Below, one piece after another: positions 54,214-63,078 of a stretch of DNA of 64,000 bases; the stretch's first letter is position 1, and every line of letters begins with the position of its first letter. Both the position numbers and the translations under genes were made by a program. Source of the DNA: Streptomyces sp. NBC_01549 (GTDB taxonomy: Bacteria; Actinomycetota; Actinomycetes; Streptomycetales; Streptomycetaceae). The notes beneath the pieces were generated by a model. The model worked only from the letters and a program-made list of their open reading frames with translations, was not told the DNA's origin and searched no databases. The stretch lies in the NCBI RefSeq assembly GCF_026339955.1, contig NZ_JAPEPW010000001.1, positions 5,849,001 through 5,913,000 on the forward strand, given 5' to 3'.

Positions 54214-55443
54214 ATGCATGCCTGGCCCGCTTCTGAGGTCCCCGCCCTGCCTGGTGAGGGCCGCGACCTCCAGATCCACGACACCGCGACCGGTGGTCTC
54301 GTCGCACTTGACCCCGGTCCCGTCGCCCGTATCTACGTCTGCGGCATCACGCCGTACGACGCGACCCACATGGGTCACGCGGCGACCTACAACGCGTTCG
54401 ACCTCGTTCAGCGCGTGTGGCTCGACACCAAGCGGCAGGTTCACTACGTCCAGAACGTGACCGACGTCGACGACCCGCTCCTGGAGCGGGCGGAGCGCGA
54501 CGGCGTCGACTGGGTGGGACTCGCCGAGCAGGAGACCGCCCTCTTCCGTGAGGACATGACCGCCCTGCGGATGCTGCCGCCGCGGCACTACATAGGCGCC
54601 GTCGAGGCGATACCCGGCATCGTGCCGCTCGTCGAGCGGCTGCGGGACGCGGGCGCGGCGTACGAACTCGAAGGGGACGTCTACTTCTCCGTCGAGTCCG
54701 ACCCCAACTTCGGCAAGGTGTCCAACCTGGACGCCGCCGCCATGCGCCTGCTCTCCGCCGAGCGGGGCGGCGACCCGGACCGTCCGGGCAAGAAGAACCC
54801 GCTCGACCCGATGCTCTGGATGGCGGCGCGGGAGGGAGAGCCCAGCTGGGACGGGGGCTCGCTCGGCCAAGGCCGGCCCGGCTGGCACATCGAGTGTGTC
54901 GCCATCGCCCTCGACCACCTCGGGATGGGCTTCGACGTCCAGGGCGGCGGCTCCGACCTCGCCTTCCCGCACCACGAGATGGGCGCCTCGCACGCCCAGG
55001 TGCTCACCGGTGAGTTCCCGATGGCCAAGGCGTACGTGCACGCCGGCATGGTCGCGCTCGACGGCGAGAAGATGTCGAAGTCCAAGGGCAACCTGGTCTT
55101 CGTGTCGAAGCTCCGGCGCGACGGCGTCGACCCGGCCGCCATCCGCCTCGCCCTCCTCGCGCACCACTACCGCGCCGACTGGGAGTGGACGGACACCGTC
55201 CTCGCGGACGCGGTCGCCCGTCTGGAGAACTGGCGGGCAGCGGTGTCGCGGCCCGACGGGCCGTCCGCCGAGGCGCTGGTCGAGGAGATCCGCGAGGCCC
55301 TCGCCCATGACCTGGACGCACCGGCCGCGCTCGCCGCGGTCGACCGCTGGGCGGCGCTCCAGCGCGAGGCGGGCGGTACGGACGAGGGCGCCCCCGGCGT
55401 CGTCTCGCGCACCGTGGACGCCCTGCTGGGCGTAGCCCTGTAG
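54214..55443 (+). CDS. mshC: MshC, cysteine:GlcN-Ins ligase (mycothiol biosynthesis)
   Basis: 409 residues. It joins L-Cys to 1-D-myo-inosityl-2-amino-2-deoxy-alpha-D-glucopyranoside with ATP, the third step to mycothiol. Class I synthetase motifs: the HIGH-like THMGHAATYN, the zinc/Cys-binding YVCGITPYDAT, HIECVAIALDHLGMGFDVQG and KMSKSKGN. Shorter than CysRS, with no anticodon domain. The start at 54214 lies 6 nt after a TAGGCT -10 element, again without a leader. Confidence 0.96.
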   Translation: MHAWPASEVPALPGEGRDLQIHDTATGGLVALDPGPVARIYVCGITPYDATHMGHAATYNAFDLVQRVWLDTKRQVHYVQNVTDVDDPLLERAERDGVDWVGLAEQETALFREDMTALRMLPPRHYIGAVEAIPGIVPLVERLRDAGAAYELEGDVYFSVESDPNFGKVSNLDAAAMRLLSAERGGDPDRPGKKNPLDPMLWMAAREGEPSWDGGSLGQGRPGWHIECVAIALDHLGMGFDVQGGGSDLAFPHHEMGASHAQVLTGEFPMAKAYVHAGMVALDGEKMSKSKGNLVFVSKLRRDGVDPAAIRLALLAHHYRADWEWTDTVLADAVARLENWRAAVSRPDGPSAEALVEEIREALAHDLDAPAALAAVDRWAALQREAGGTDEGAPGVVSRTVDALLGVAL

Positions 55444-55458
55444 TACTTCCTCACCTGT

Positions 55459-55493
55459 GGGGGCGCCGGGCAGTCGTACTGCCCGGCGCCCCC
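55459..55493. terminator. Terminator after mshC
   Basis: 16-bp perfect stem (55459-55474 with 55478-55493) around CGT. It separates mshC from the convergent Q-rich gene. Confidence 0.9.
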
Positions 55494-55508
55494 TTCGTTC
55501 TCAGGGCG

Positions 55509-56069
55509 TCACTTGTTCACGATGACGGCCTGTACGGCGTTGCTGTTGGCGTCGTAGACGCCGATGACCTGCTGCCCGTAGGCGAAGGCCTGCTGGACCT
55601 CGTCGTGGGTGACCTGGTTGGGGTTCACCAGGGGGCGCCAGGTGTTGTCGATGAACAGGTAGAGGATCGACGGCTGGCCCGGGAGCGGCGTGACCACGTC
55701 CCAGAAGTGCTGGGCGATCCCGCTCGTCAGGGCCTGTGTCTGTTGCTGCTGCCCGCTGAGCTGCTGCAGCAGCTGCTGGAACGGCTGCTGCTGACCCATC
55801 TGCTGGAGCTGCTGCTGGAGCTGCTGCGGGATCTGCGGTTGCGGGTTCTGGTACTGCGGGTTCTGGTGCTGCGGAATCTGCAGCTGCGGGTTCTGGTGCT
55901 GTGGGATCTGCTGCTGGCCGAACGGCTGCTGGATCTGCTGTCCGAAGGCCATGGGCTGCTGTCCGAACTGTCCGAACTGCTGGGGCGGCGCCGTGCTCGG
56001 TCCCTGCTGCCCCTGCTGGATGCCCTGCTGGTGTCCTTGCTGCTGACTCATCTGCGGGGTGGTGCTCAT
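55509..56069 (-). CDS. Q-rich prion-like protein sharing a C-terminal module with the neighbouring subtilase
   Basis: 186 residues. Residues 1-112 are almost only Gln, Pro, Asn, His, Gly and a few hydrophobics, with near-repeats of QIPQHQNPQ, a composition like prion-like or condensate-forming domains; no signal peptide. Residues ~115-186 form an ordered module (SGIAQHFWDVVTPLPGQPS, ILYLFIDNTWRPLVNPN, VQQAFAYGQQVIGVYD) that aligns with residues ~515-585 of the subtilase encoded 72 nt upstream: both have a YWD/FWD..LP segment, LxLF...WRxLxNP and AFAxG. The ATG at 56069 follows AAGGTGG-like sequence. Function unknown; it may be a substrate or partner of the protease. Confidence 0.8.
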   Translation of the reverse strand: MSTTPQMSQQQGHQQGIQQGQQGPSTAPPQQFGQFGQQPMAFGQQIQQPFGQQQIPQHQNPQLQIPQHQNPQYQNPQPQIPQQLQQQLQQMGQQQPFQQLLQQLSGQQQQTQALTSGIAQHFWDVVTPLPGQPSILYLFIDNTWRPLVNPNQVTHDEVQQAFAYGQQVIGVYDANSNAVQAVIVNK

Positions 56070-56141
56070 ACGGGTGCCACCTTCCGTGAATCATCGAATC
56101 GTTGACTTTGCGGGTACGTCCTCGGGTGGATCTCGGACACG

Positions 56142-57899
56142 TCAGCCCGTGACGACCAGGCCGACGATCTCGTCGTCCGAGAACCAGACCCGTACGTCGG
56201 GCCGTCCGCCCGCGAAGGCGGAGTGCACCGCCTGACGGATCTCGGAGGAGGGGTTGTTGAGGTTGCGCCAGTCACCCGCCACGAACAGCCGGAGCCTGGG
56301 CGGGAGTTCGCGCGGGTACGGCAGCAGCTCGTCCCAGTACCGTTCGGCCTGGCCCGAGCCGACGGCATCCGGCAGCAGACGGGCGACCGCCGCCTTGATG
56401 TCCGGCCGGCTGCCGATCCGCTGGGAGGCGGGCCGGCCCGGTGCGTCCTGCTGCGGGGAGCCGCTGGCCCGCAGCACCGCGCGGGCACGCTCGGGGGACA
56501 TCGGTTCCTGGGCCGCCGCCTTGAGCATGCCCTGCAGCGCGGCCAGGGCGCCGACCACCACCGGGGAGGCGGAGGAGGTCCCGGAGAACGTGTCCGTGTA
56601 CCAGCCGATCTCCTCGGCACCGCCCTGCAGATCGCCGGGCCGGTCCCAGAAGCCGCCGGTGGTCGTGACCTCACGCCCCCAGCCCTGTGCGTCCACCCGT
56701 GCCCCGTAGTTGGAGAACGCGAGGCGGGAGCGGTCCGGGCCGTGATCGCGGCCGTGCGTGCCGGGCGGTGGTGCGCCCGCGCCGACCAGCACCGCGCCGG
56801 AGGACGGGTTGGCGGGGTTGAAGGGGTTGCGCCACCACGCGGGGAATTCGGCGGGGCGACGCTCGTACACCGCGTCGTCGAGCGACTCGGCGCCGTTGCC
56901 CGCGGCCGCCACGACGAGGACGCCCTTGGCGGTCGCGTACCGGATGGCCGCGTAGTTGTCCGGCCACCACTCGATCGTGATGTAACCCCGCTGGTCGTCG
57001 CGCTCCTCGAAGTCGAACCGCGGCCCTGGAGCGTGCAGTTCGACCAGGAGGATGTCGCCGGGGCCCAGCCGGTCGGCCGCCGCGTGGATCGCGGCCGCCG
57101 TACCCATGCCCTGGAAGGACGCGGCCGCGGTCACCGCGTCCGGCGCGATGCCGGTGATCCCGCGTTCGTCGCGGTCGCCGCCGATCACCCCGATGACGGC
57201 GGTGCCGTGGTTGCGCCAGGCGAGGTCCGTCAGCGGGGTGCCGACGACCACGCCCGCGAGTTTCGCGGTCAGGTCCTCGTGGCCCAGCTGCCAGGCCCCC
57301 TCCACATCGATCACCGTCACGCCCTGGCCCGTACCGCCGGGCCGCTGCCAGGCCCAGTACGCGTCGATGCCCTCGGGTGCCGGCCGTAGATAGCCCTGAC
57401 GGCTGGTGAAGTCCGGGGTGACCGGCGCGCCTTCCTTCGTCCGCCGGCCGTCGTCCGCGCTCGCTGAGCCGTTCGCGCTGCGCCCGACCGACCCCACCGA
57501 GGCGGGGACGGCGCCGGGCTTCACGTAGGCCGTGTCGATCCCCGGTAGCGCGGCGATCCGGGAACGCAGTTCCTGGGCGCGGCTCTCGACGCCGCGCACC
57601 CGGTAGAAGAGCGCGAGGTCGGGTCCGTCCCCGCCGCCCGCCGCCGCGGACTGCCGCAGGCGGTCCTCGCCGCCGAACAGCGGCTCCAGGGCGAGCTGTT
57701 CGTCACTGAGGAACATGTTGAGGGCCGATACGTCCGAGCCCGCCGCCGAGCGGACGCCCTCGGCCACGGCACGCAACCGGGCCTCGGGGCGTGCGACGAC
57801 GATCAGCTCCTGCTCGGCTCCCCGGTAGGTGAACCCCGCTCCGTCGGGTCCCGGCCCGGCTGTTCCCGGGCCCTGTGTCGGCTGTACCTGGTCGGTCAT
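56142..57899 (-). CDS. Cytoplasmic S8 (subtilisin-family) peptidase with a novel C-terminal module
   Basis: 585 residues without signal peptide. The N-terminal ~165 residues are a separate domain (FTYRGAEQELIVVARPEARL, then a Gly/Ser-rich linker). The peptidase domain has the triad Asp198 (VTVIDVEGAWQ), His231 (WRNHGTAVIG) and Ser442 (FSGTSSASPVV), with the oxyanion Asn335 (AAAGNG). Residues ~515-585 match the end of the Q-rich protein next door. The start at 57899 (MTDQVQP) has AGAGGA 10 nt upstream. The two genes are 72 nt apart in one direction and sit between mshC and parJ, where relatives have no such genes as far as I recall. Possible regulated or self-associated protease. Confidence 0.85.
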   Translation of the reverse strand: MTDQVQPTQGPGTAGPGPDGAGFTYRGAEQELIVVARPEARLRAVAEGVRSAAGSDVSALNMFLSDEQLALEPLFGGEDRLRQSAAAGGGDGPDLALFYRVRGVESRAQELRSRIAALPGIDTAYVKPGAVPASVGSVGRSANGSASADDGRRTKEGAPVTPDFTSRQGYLRPAPEGIDAYWAWQRPGGTGQGVTVIDVEGAWQLGHEDLTAKLAGVVVGTPLTDLAWRNHGTAVIGVIGGDRDERGITGIAPDAVTAAASFQGMGTAAAIHAAADRLGPGDILLVELHAPGPRFDFEERDDQRGYITIEWWPDNYAAIRYATAKGVLVVAAAGNGAESLDDAVYERRPAEFPAWWRNPFNPANPSSGAVLVGAGAPPPGTHGRDHGPDRSRLAFSNYGARVDAQGWGREVTTTGGFWDRPGDLQGGAEEIGWYTDTFSGTSSASPVVVGALAALQGMLKAAAQEPMSPERARAVLRASGSPQQDAPGRPASQRIGSRPDIKAAVARLLPDAVGSGQAERYWDELLPYPRELPPRLRLFVAGDWRNLNNPSSEIRQAVHSAFAGGRPDVRVWFSDDEIVGLVVTG

Positions 57900-58184
57900 C
57901 GCGTACCGCTCCTCTCGGTTCGGTCCTGCGGGTGCTGCCATGTCCCGTCCCCGGGCCGCGCCTTCGGGGCACAACCTGGCACGCCCACGGCGACTCGTCC
58001 ACCCCGTCTTCGCCAACTCGGTTTGAAAACAAGTTGAATGGGGAAACCTGTGCAATCCGGCCTGAAACAGATGTCACGCAGCAAACCGGCCAAAGGCTGT
58101 GGAGTCGGGGGTCATGTGGTGGGGTGGCAGGGGCAGTTGACCGATGGACCGGTCGACTCCCGGCCTTGCCCAATAGAGCGCACC

Positions 58185-58510
58185 GTGACATCCACGCACC
58201 GATCGTTCCCGGGCCGTCTCAGCCGCCGAAGACCGCTCTCCGCCGGTGCCGCGACCGCCGGCGCCGCGCTCGCCGGCTGCTCGGCCGGCCCGGCCTGGGC
58301 AGCGGGGAAGCCGATACCCACCCGTCACGCATCTGCCGAACGGCATCCGCCCGGAGGGCATCACCGTCGGCGGCGGCCCGTACGCCTGCCTCGAATCGAT
58401 CGCCGACGGTTCGGTCCACCACGCCGATCTGCGCACCGGACAGGGCCGGACCATCGCCCCGGGGCCGGGCACGGCGGCGGCCGGGCTGAAACTCGACGGC
58501 CGGGGGCGGC
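58185..58510 (+). pseudogene. Exported beta-propeller-like protein, frameshifted and truncated
   Basis: The GTG at 58185 opens TSTHRSFPGRLSRRRPLSAG, then AATAGAALAGCSAGPAWAAG (Tat/lipoprotein-like signal, LAGC), KPIPT. In the +1 frame the sequence continues THLPNGIRPEGITVGGGPYA, CLESIADGSVHHADLRTGQG, RTIAPGPGTAAAGLKLDGRG, which is the start of the propeller of SMP-30/NHL-like secreted proteins. It then breaks off at the end of parJ, so about three quarters of the gene is lost. One base near 58320-58335 is extra relative to an intact frame. Confidence 0.6.
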
Positions 58511-58546
58511 CGACGTCGCACGGCTCCCCCGGTCCGATCCGGCGGC

Positions 58547-59542
58547 TCAGTCCTCCGAAGAGTCCTCGTCGTCGGTACCGGTCTCCGGCCGCGGGGACTT
58601 CGGAGGCTTCGGACGACCGCCGGGGTTGTCCCGCAGATACGAGGAACTGTCGCTGCCGTCGGCCGTGGCGTGCCCGCCCGGGGCCGGGCCCGCCGGGCCG
58701 CCGCCGTCGCGCCGCCGCAGATAGCGCTCGAACTCGCGTGCGATCGCCTCGCCCGACGCCTCCGGCAGCTCCGCGGTGTCCCGGGCCTCCTCCAGCGTCT
58801 GCACGTACTCGGCGACCTCGCTGTCCTCGGCGGCCAGCTGGTCCACGCCCAGCTGCCAGGCCCGCGCGTCCTCGGCCAGCTCGCCCAACGGGATCCGCAG
58901 GTCGATCAGGTCCTCCAGACGGTTGAGGAGGGCCAGCGTCGCCTTCGGGTTCGGCGGCTGCGACACATAGTGCGGTACGGCCGCCCACAGGGACACCGCC
59001 GGTACGCCCGCGTGCGTGCACGCCTCCTGGAGGATGCCGACGATGCCCGTGGGGCCCTCGTACTTGGTCTCCTCCAGGTCCATCGTGCGGGCCAGGTCCG
59101 GGTCGGAGGTGACCCCGCTGACCGGTACCGGACGGGTGTGCGGGGTGTCACCGAGCAGTGCGCCCAGGATCACCACCAGCTCCACGCCCAGCTCGTGCGC
59201 GAAGCCGAGCAGTTCGTTGCAGAACGAGCGCCACCGCATCGACGGCTCGATCCCGCGGACCAGCACGAGGTCGCGCGGCTTCTCGCCGCCGACCCGGACC
59301 ACCGACAGGCGGGTGGTCGGCCAGGTGATCTTGCGGACCCCGCCGTCCAGCCACACCGTGGGACGGTTCACTTGGAAGTCGTAGTAGTCCTCGGCGTCCA
59401 GCGCCGCGAACACCTCGCCCTTCCACTCTCTGTCGAGATGCGCGACCGCGGTGGAGGCGGCGTCGCCGGCGTCGTTCCAGCCCTCGAACGCGGCCACCAT
59501 GACCGGGTCGATCAGCTCGGGAACCCCCTCGAGCTCGATCAC
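58547..59542 (-). CDS. parJ: ParJ (PAC2-family) regulator of ParA
   Basis: 331 residues. PAC2-domain sequence: MIELEGVPELIDPVMVAAFE, GWNDAGDAASTAVAHLDREW, DYYDFQVNRPTVWLDGG, LVLVRGIEPSMRWRSFCNEL, and GPTGIVGILQEACTHAGVPA, with a disordered acidic C-terminus (PRPETGTDDEDSSED). In S. coelicolor ParJ (SCO1662) limits ParA polymerisation and affects chromosome segregation during sporulation (from memory). The start at 59542 is the conserved N-terminus. Identity is inferred from family and position near mshC and the SCO1664 gene. Confidence 0.88.
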   Translation of the reverse strand: MIELEGVPELIDPVMVAAFEGWNDAGDAASTAVAHLDREWKGEVFAALDAEDYYDFQVNRPTVWLDGGVRKITWPTTRLSVVRVGGEKPRDLVLVRGIEPSMRWRSFCNELLGFAHELGVELVVILGALLGDTPHTRPVPVSGVTSDPDLARTMDLEETKYEGPTGIVGILQEACTHAGVPAVSLWAAVPHYVSQPPNPKATLALLNRLEDLIDLRIPLGELAEDARAWQLGVDQLAAEDSEVAEYVQTLEEARDTAELPEASGEAIAREFERYLRRRDGGGPAGPAPGGHATADGSDSSSYLRDNPGGRPKPPKSPRPETGTDDEDSSED

Positions 59543-59712
59543 CCAGCGCCTCCTTCCGACGTGCCCCTTACGTACGCCCCAACCTTACGGCGTGCCCAGG
59601 GGACCTCCGCAGCCCCCTTGCACGGGGGAGTGAACGGATCACTGCCCCGCCGAGGGGTCGGAAACACTCGTGATCGCCGGCGTGAACCGCCCCCGAGTCA
59701 TCCGAGCTGTAC

Positions 59713-60384
59713 CTACAGCGTGCTGCGCAGCCACTGCTCCACGCTCGCGATGTGCACCGTGGCCCACGAGCGGGCCGCCTCCGCGTCGCGGTCCCGCAGG
59801 GCGGACAGGATCGCCCGGTGCTCGTGCAGGGTGCGGCTGACCGCGTCCTCCTGGGTGAGACCGCGCCAGATCCGGGCCCGGGTGGTGGGCCCGGAGAGAC
59901 CGTCCAGCAGCGAGCACAGGACCGAGTTCCCGGAGGTCTGCACGATGCCCCGGTGGAACTCCAGGTCGCAGGCGACGAGTTCCTCCACCGAGGGGGCGGC
60001 GCCCAGCACGTCCAGCTGCGAGGTGAGGGCCTGCAGTTGCTGCTCGCTGATCCTGGACGCGGCCATCGCCGTGGCCGCGGGCTCCAGGATCCGGCGGACG
60101 GCGAGGAACTCGAGCACCGTGTCGTCCCGGTGGAAGTCGACGACGAAGCTCAGCGCCTCCAGGAGGAGCTGGGGGTCCAGGCTGGTGACGTACGTGCCGT
60201 CGCCCTGCCGTACGTCCAGGATGCGGATCAGCGAGAGCGCGCGTACCGCCTCCCGCAGGGAGTTCCGGGACAGGCCGAGGTCGGCGGCGAGCTCGCTCTC
60301 CTTGGGGAGCCGGTCGCCGGGGCGCAGTGTGCCGGAGACGATCATGTCCTTGATCTTCTCGATCGCCTCATCGGTGACTGCCAT
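59713..60384 (-). CDS. GntR/FadR-family transcriptional regulator
   Basis: 223 residues. Winged helix: MAVTDEAIEKIKDMIVSGTL, RPGDRLPKESELAADLGLSR, NSLREAVRALSLIRILDVRQ; FCD domain with VRRILEPAATAMAASRIS, ACDLEFHRGIVQTSGNS and LHEHRAILSALRDRDAEAA. GGGAGG lies 6-7 nt before the ATG at 60384. It is divergent from mtnA with 150 bp between, where CATCCGATG and CGGATG/CATCCG arms occur (60405-60428). Whether it controls mtnA or a more distant sugar gene is open. Confidence 0.88.
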   Translation of the reverse strand: MAVTDEAIEKIKDMIVSGTLRPGDRLPKESELAADLGLSRNSLREAVRALSLIRILDVRQGDGTYVTSLDPQLLLEALSFVVDFHRDDTVLEFLAVRRILEPAATAMAASRISEQQLQALTSQLDVLGAAPSVEELVACDLEFHRGIVQTSGNSVLCSLLDGLSGPTTRARIWRGLTQEDAVSRTLHEHRAILSALRDRDAEAARSWATVHIASVEQWLRSTL

Positions 60385-60404
60385 GGCGGACCTCCCTGTC
60401 ACTC

Positions 60405-60428
60405 CGGATGTCGCTGAGTCATCCGATG
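60405..60428. promoter_or_regulatory. Possible GntR operator
   Basis: CGGATG (60405-60410) and CATCCG (60420-60425) are inverted, and CATCCGATG (60420-60428) is itself nearly palindromic. FadR-type GntR proteins often bind such short CAT/ATG dyads. The position is 21 bp before the regulator's own start. Confidence 0.4.
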
Positions 60429-60534
60429 TCTGTGGCCATTATGTGGGGTCACCAGGCCGAACGGACAGAAACGTCGGCGTTTCCCAAGCTCATGTACGGT
60501 GTCGCGGACGTTCGGAATATCAGGAGTGCCCGCT

Positions 60535-61566
60535 ATGCCCCAGGAACTGCGCGCCGTCGACTGGACCGGAAGCAGCCTCGCGCTCATCGACCAGACCGTG
60601 CTGCCGCACCGCACCGAGATCCGCGAGATCCGTGACGTGGACGCGTTGGTCGACGCCATCCAGCGGCTCGTCGTGCGCGGTGCGCCGGCGATCGGGGCGG
60701 CGGGGGCGTACGGGGTGGCGCTCGCGCTGTCGCAGGGTGAGCGCGAGGGCTGGTCGGTACAGGAGACGCGGGCGGCGGTGGCCCGCGTCCGTGCGGCGCG
60801 TCCGACCGCGGTGAACCTCATGGTGTGCGTCGACCGGGTGATGGCCCGCTTCGACGAGGGACTGGACGCGGTGCTCGCGGAGGCCGCGGCCGTCCAGCGC
60901 GAGGACGTCGAGGCGAACCGGGCGATGGGGGCGTACGGCGCGGACTGGCTGCTCAAGACGGTCGCGGTGGACCGGCCGCTGCGGGTGCTCACGCACTGCA
61001 ACACCGGTGCGCTCGCCACCGCGGGCTGGGGCACGGCCCTCGGTGTCATCCGCGAGCTGCACGCGCGCGGCCTGGTCGAGGTGGTGTACGCCGACGAGAC
61101 GCGTCCGCTGCTCCAGGGGTCCCGCCTCACCGCCTGGGAACTCGTCCAAGAGGGCATCCCGCACTACGTCCAGGCCGACGGCGCCGCCGCAGGAACGATT
61201 CTGCGGGGTGAGGTCGACGCGGCGATCGTCGGCGCCGACCGCATAGCCGCCAACGGCGACACGGCCAACAAGGTGGGCACGGTCGGGGTCGCCCTCGCCT
61301 GCGCGGACGCCGGTATCCCGTTCCTGGTGGCCGCCCCCACCACGACGGTCGACCTGACCACGGCCACGGGCGCCGACATCCACATCGAACTCCGCAGCGA
61401 GGACGAGGTGCTGGAGTGGTCGGGCATCCGCACGGCTCCCACCGGCTCCCGAGGCCACAACCCGGCATTCGACGTCACCCCGGGCCGCCTGGTGACGGGC
61501 CTGGTGACGGAACGCGGGGTGCTGGAGATCTCGGCGGGGGAACTGCCCGGGGATCACCTGAAGTAG
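60535..61566 (+). CDS. mtnA: MtnA, S-methyl-5-thioribose-1-phosphate isomerase
   Basis: 343 residues. It converts methylthioribose-1-P to methylthioribulose-1-P in methionine salvage. Signature: LVVRGAPAIGAAGAYGVALA, THCNTGALATAGWGTALGVI (catalytic Cys), YADETRPLLQGSRLTAWEL and GADRIAANGDTANKVGTVGV (catalytic Asp). The ATG at 60535 has AGGAG about 8 nt upstream; ATG/GTG codons further upstream are not conserved. It converges with mtnB, the next enzyme of the path. Confidence 0.95.
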   Translation: MPQELRAVDWTGSSLALIDQTVLPHRTEIREIRDVDALVDAIQRLVVRGAPAIGAAGAYGVALALSQGEREGWSVQETRAAVARVRAARPTAVNLMVCVDRVMARFDEGLDAVLAEAAAVQREDVEANRAMGAYGADWLLKTVAVDRPLRVLTHCNTGALATAGWGTALGVIRELHARGLVEVVYADETRPLLQGSRLTAWELVQEGIPHYVQADGAAAGTILRGEVDAAIVGADRIAANGDTANKVGTVGVALACADAGIPFLVAAPTTTVDLTTATGADIHIELRSEDEVLEWSGIRTAPTGSRGHNPAFDVTPGRLVTGLVTERGVLEISAGELPGDHLK

Positions 61567-61753
61567 CGGGTCGAGGGTCGCGAGCCGGGGACGTGGCCGG
61601 GACCGCGGCCCGGCGCTGCCTCCGGCTCCCGTCCACCGGAAAGAGGCCGAGCGCCTCGTGGCGAACCCCGCCCCTCCATGGGGGCCTTGACGACCGCGGC
61701 CTGTGTGGTGGGCGAGGTCCCGGACACCTGCCCGGGGACCCCCGCCGCCGGAA

Positions 61754-62362
61754 TCAGCGCTGCGTCAGTTCCAGTTCCAGCAGCCACTCCACCACTTCGG
61801 TGTGATGGCGAGCCTGGCGTGGGTCCGCGCCCCAGACGTACAGGCCGTGGCCTGCCACGACGACCGCCGGCATGTGGGGGTCGCGGGCCGCTTCCAGGCG
61901 GTCGCCCAGGACCTTCATGTCCTGGCTGTTGGCGATGACGGGAAGGGTGACCTCGACGCCGTGGGCGGGCTGGCCGACGCCCTTCAGCATCTCGAGGTCC
62001 CGGAACACGATGCCCCCGGGCTCGCGGCGCCCCATGGCCACGGACGCGACGGTGTGGACGTGGACGACGGCCCCCGCACCCGTGAGCGCGGCCACGCGCG
62101 CGTGCAGCTCGGCCTCCGCCGACGGCTTCCCGCCCGCGACCGCCGCACCCGAACCGTCCACCACCACCACGTCGGCGGGGGTGAGTTCACCCTTGTCGTG
62201 CCCGCTCGCGGTGACCGCGAGCCGCAGCGGATCCCGGCTCAGGACGACGGACAGGTTGCCGGACGTGCCGCGCATCCAGCCGAAGGAGGTGAAGCGGGCC
62301 GACTCGGCGGCGAGGATCTCGCCCGCCTCCTGGAGGTCGAGGACTTTCGGCTCGGCGGTCAT
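61754..62362 (-). CDS. mtnB: MtnB, methylthioribulose-1-phosphate dehydratase
   Basis: 202 residues, class II aldolase fold. GTSGNLSVVL, the zinc-binding Glu in SAEAELHARVA, His-x-His in VVHVHTVASV and a late His in AVVVAGHGLYVWG are visible. It dehydrates methylthioribulose-1-P. Its start overlaps the mtnC stop by 4 nt (ATGA), so the three downstream mtn genes are translationally coupled. Confidence 0.93.
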   Translation of the reverse strand: MTAEPKVLDLQEAGEILAAESARFTSFGWMRGTSGNLSVVLSRDPLRLAVTASGHDKGELTPADVVVVDGSGAAVAGGKPSAEAELHARVAALTGAGAVVHVHTVASVAMGRREPGGIVFRDLEMLKGVGQPAHGVEVTLPVIANSQDMKVLGDRLEAARDPHMPAVVVAGHGLYVWGADPRQARHHTEVVEWLLELELTQR

Positions 62363-63078
62363 GTGGTGCTCCTCGCGATGGTGATCTCGTCGAACGTCCC
62401 CGCCTGCGGGTGATCGCCGACGCCCTGCTCGTAGTACGGCTCCCCGGGGCGGCGTACGCCCACGGTCCGCCACCCGACCGCCCGCGCCGCGTCGAGCTCG
62501 CCCGGCCGGTCGGAGAGGAAGAGCAGCCGGTCGGGCGCGCTGGCCAGCGCCGCCGCGATCGTCGCGTACGACTCCGGCTCCTGTTTGGGACCCGCGTTCT
62601 CCGTGTCGTACAACCCCTCGACGAGCGGCAGCAGATCGCCCTCGGGGCTGGACCGGAACCACGCCCGCTGCGCCGCCACGGACCCCGACGAGTACACGTG
62701 CAGCCGTACACCCGCCGCGTGCCACGCGCGCAGCGCCGGGACGACGTCCTCGTAGAAGTGCGAGACGAGGTCGCCGCGTGCGAAACCCTCGGACCAGATG
62801 ATGCCCTGGAGGGTCTTGAGCGGGGTGGCTTTGCGGTCCTCGTCGAGCCAGTCGTTCAGGGCCTTCTCGACGCGGGCGGCGTCCGCGTCGGGCTCCGCGA
62901 TCAGCTCCCGCACCTGCGCCGTCGCCCGCGCCACCACCGGATCACCGCTCCGCTCCGAGAGCAGTGCTCCGAACCGAGAGCGGGAGTACGGGTACAGCAC
63001 GTCCACGACGAAGCCCGTGGCGCTCGTGGTGCCCTCGATGTCGAGCACCACGGCGTCCACGTCGAACCGGAGGGTCAC
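62359..63078 (-). CDS. mtnC: MtnC, acireductone synthase (enolase-phosphatase)
   Basis: 239 residues, HAD family: VVLDIEGTTSATGFVVDVLY (motif I with the nucleophile Asp), LHVYSSGSVAAQRAWF (motif II Ser), and LLFLSDRPGELDAARAVGW (motif IV). It enolises and dephosphorylates the diketone intermediate to acireductone. The GTG start at 63078 overlaps the mtnD stop by 4 nt (GTGA). Confidence 0.94.
   Translation of the reverse strand: MTLRFDVDAVVLDIEGTTSATGFVVDVLYPYSRSRFGALLSERSGDPVVARATAQVRELIAEPDADAARVEKALNDWLDEDRKATPLKTLQGIIWSEGFARGDLVSHFYEDVVPALRAWHAAGVRLHVYSSGSVAAQRAWFRSSPEGDLLPLVEGLYDTENAGPKQEPESYATIAAALASAPDRLLFLSDRPGELDAARAVGWRTVGVRRPGEPYYEQGVGDHPQAGTFDEITIARSTT

Noticed and set aside
55740..56060. 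CTG/TGC-rich repetitive DNA.
   Set aside because: It is the Gln-rich coding part of the 186-residue protein (codons CAG/CAA on the minus strand), not a separate repeat element.
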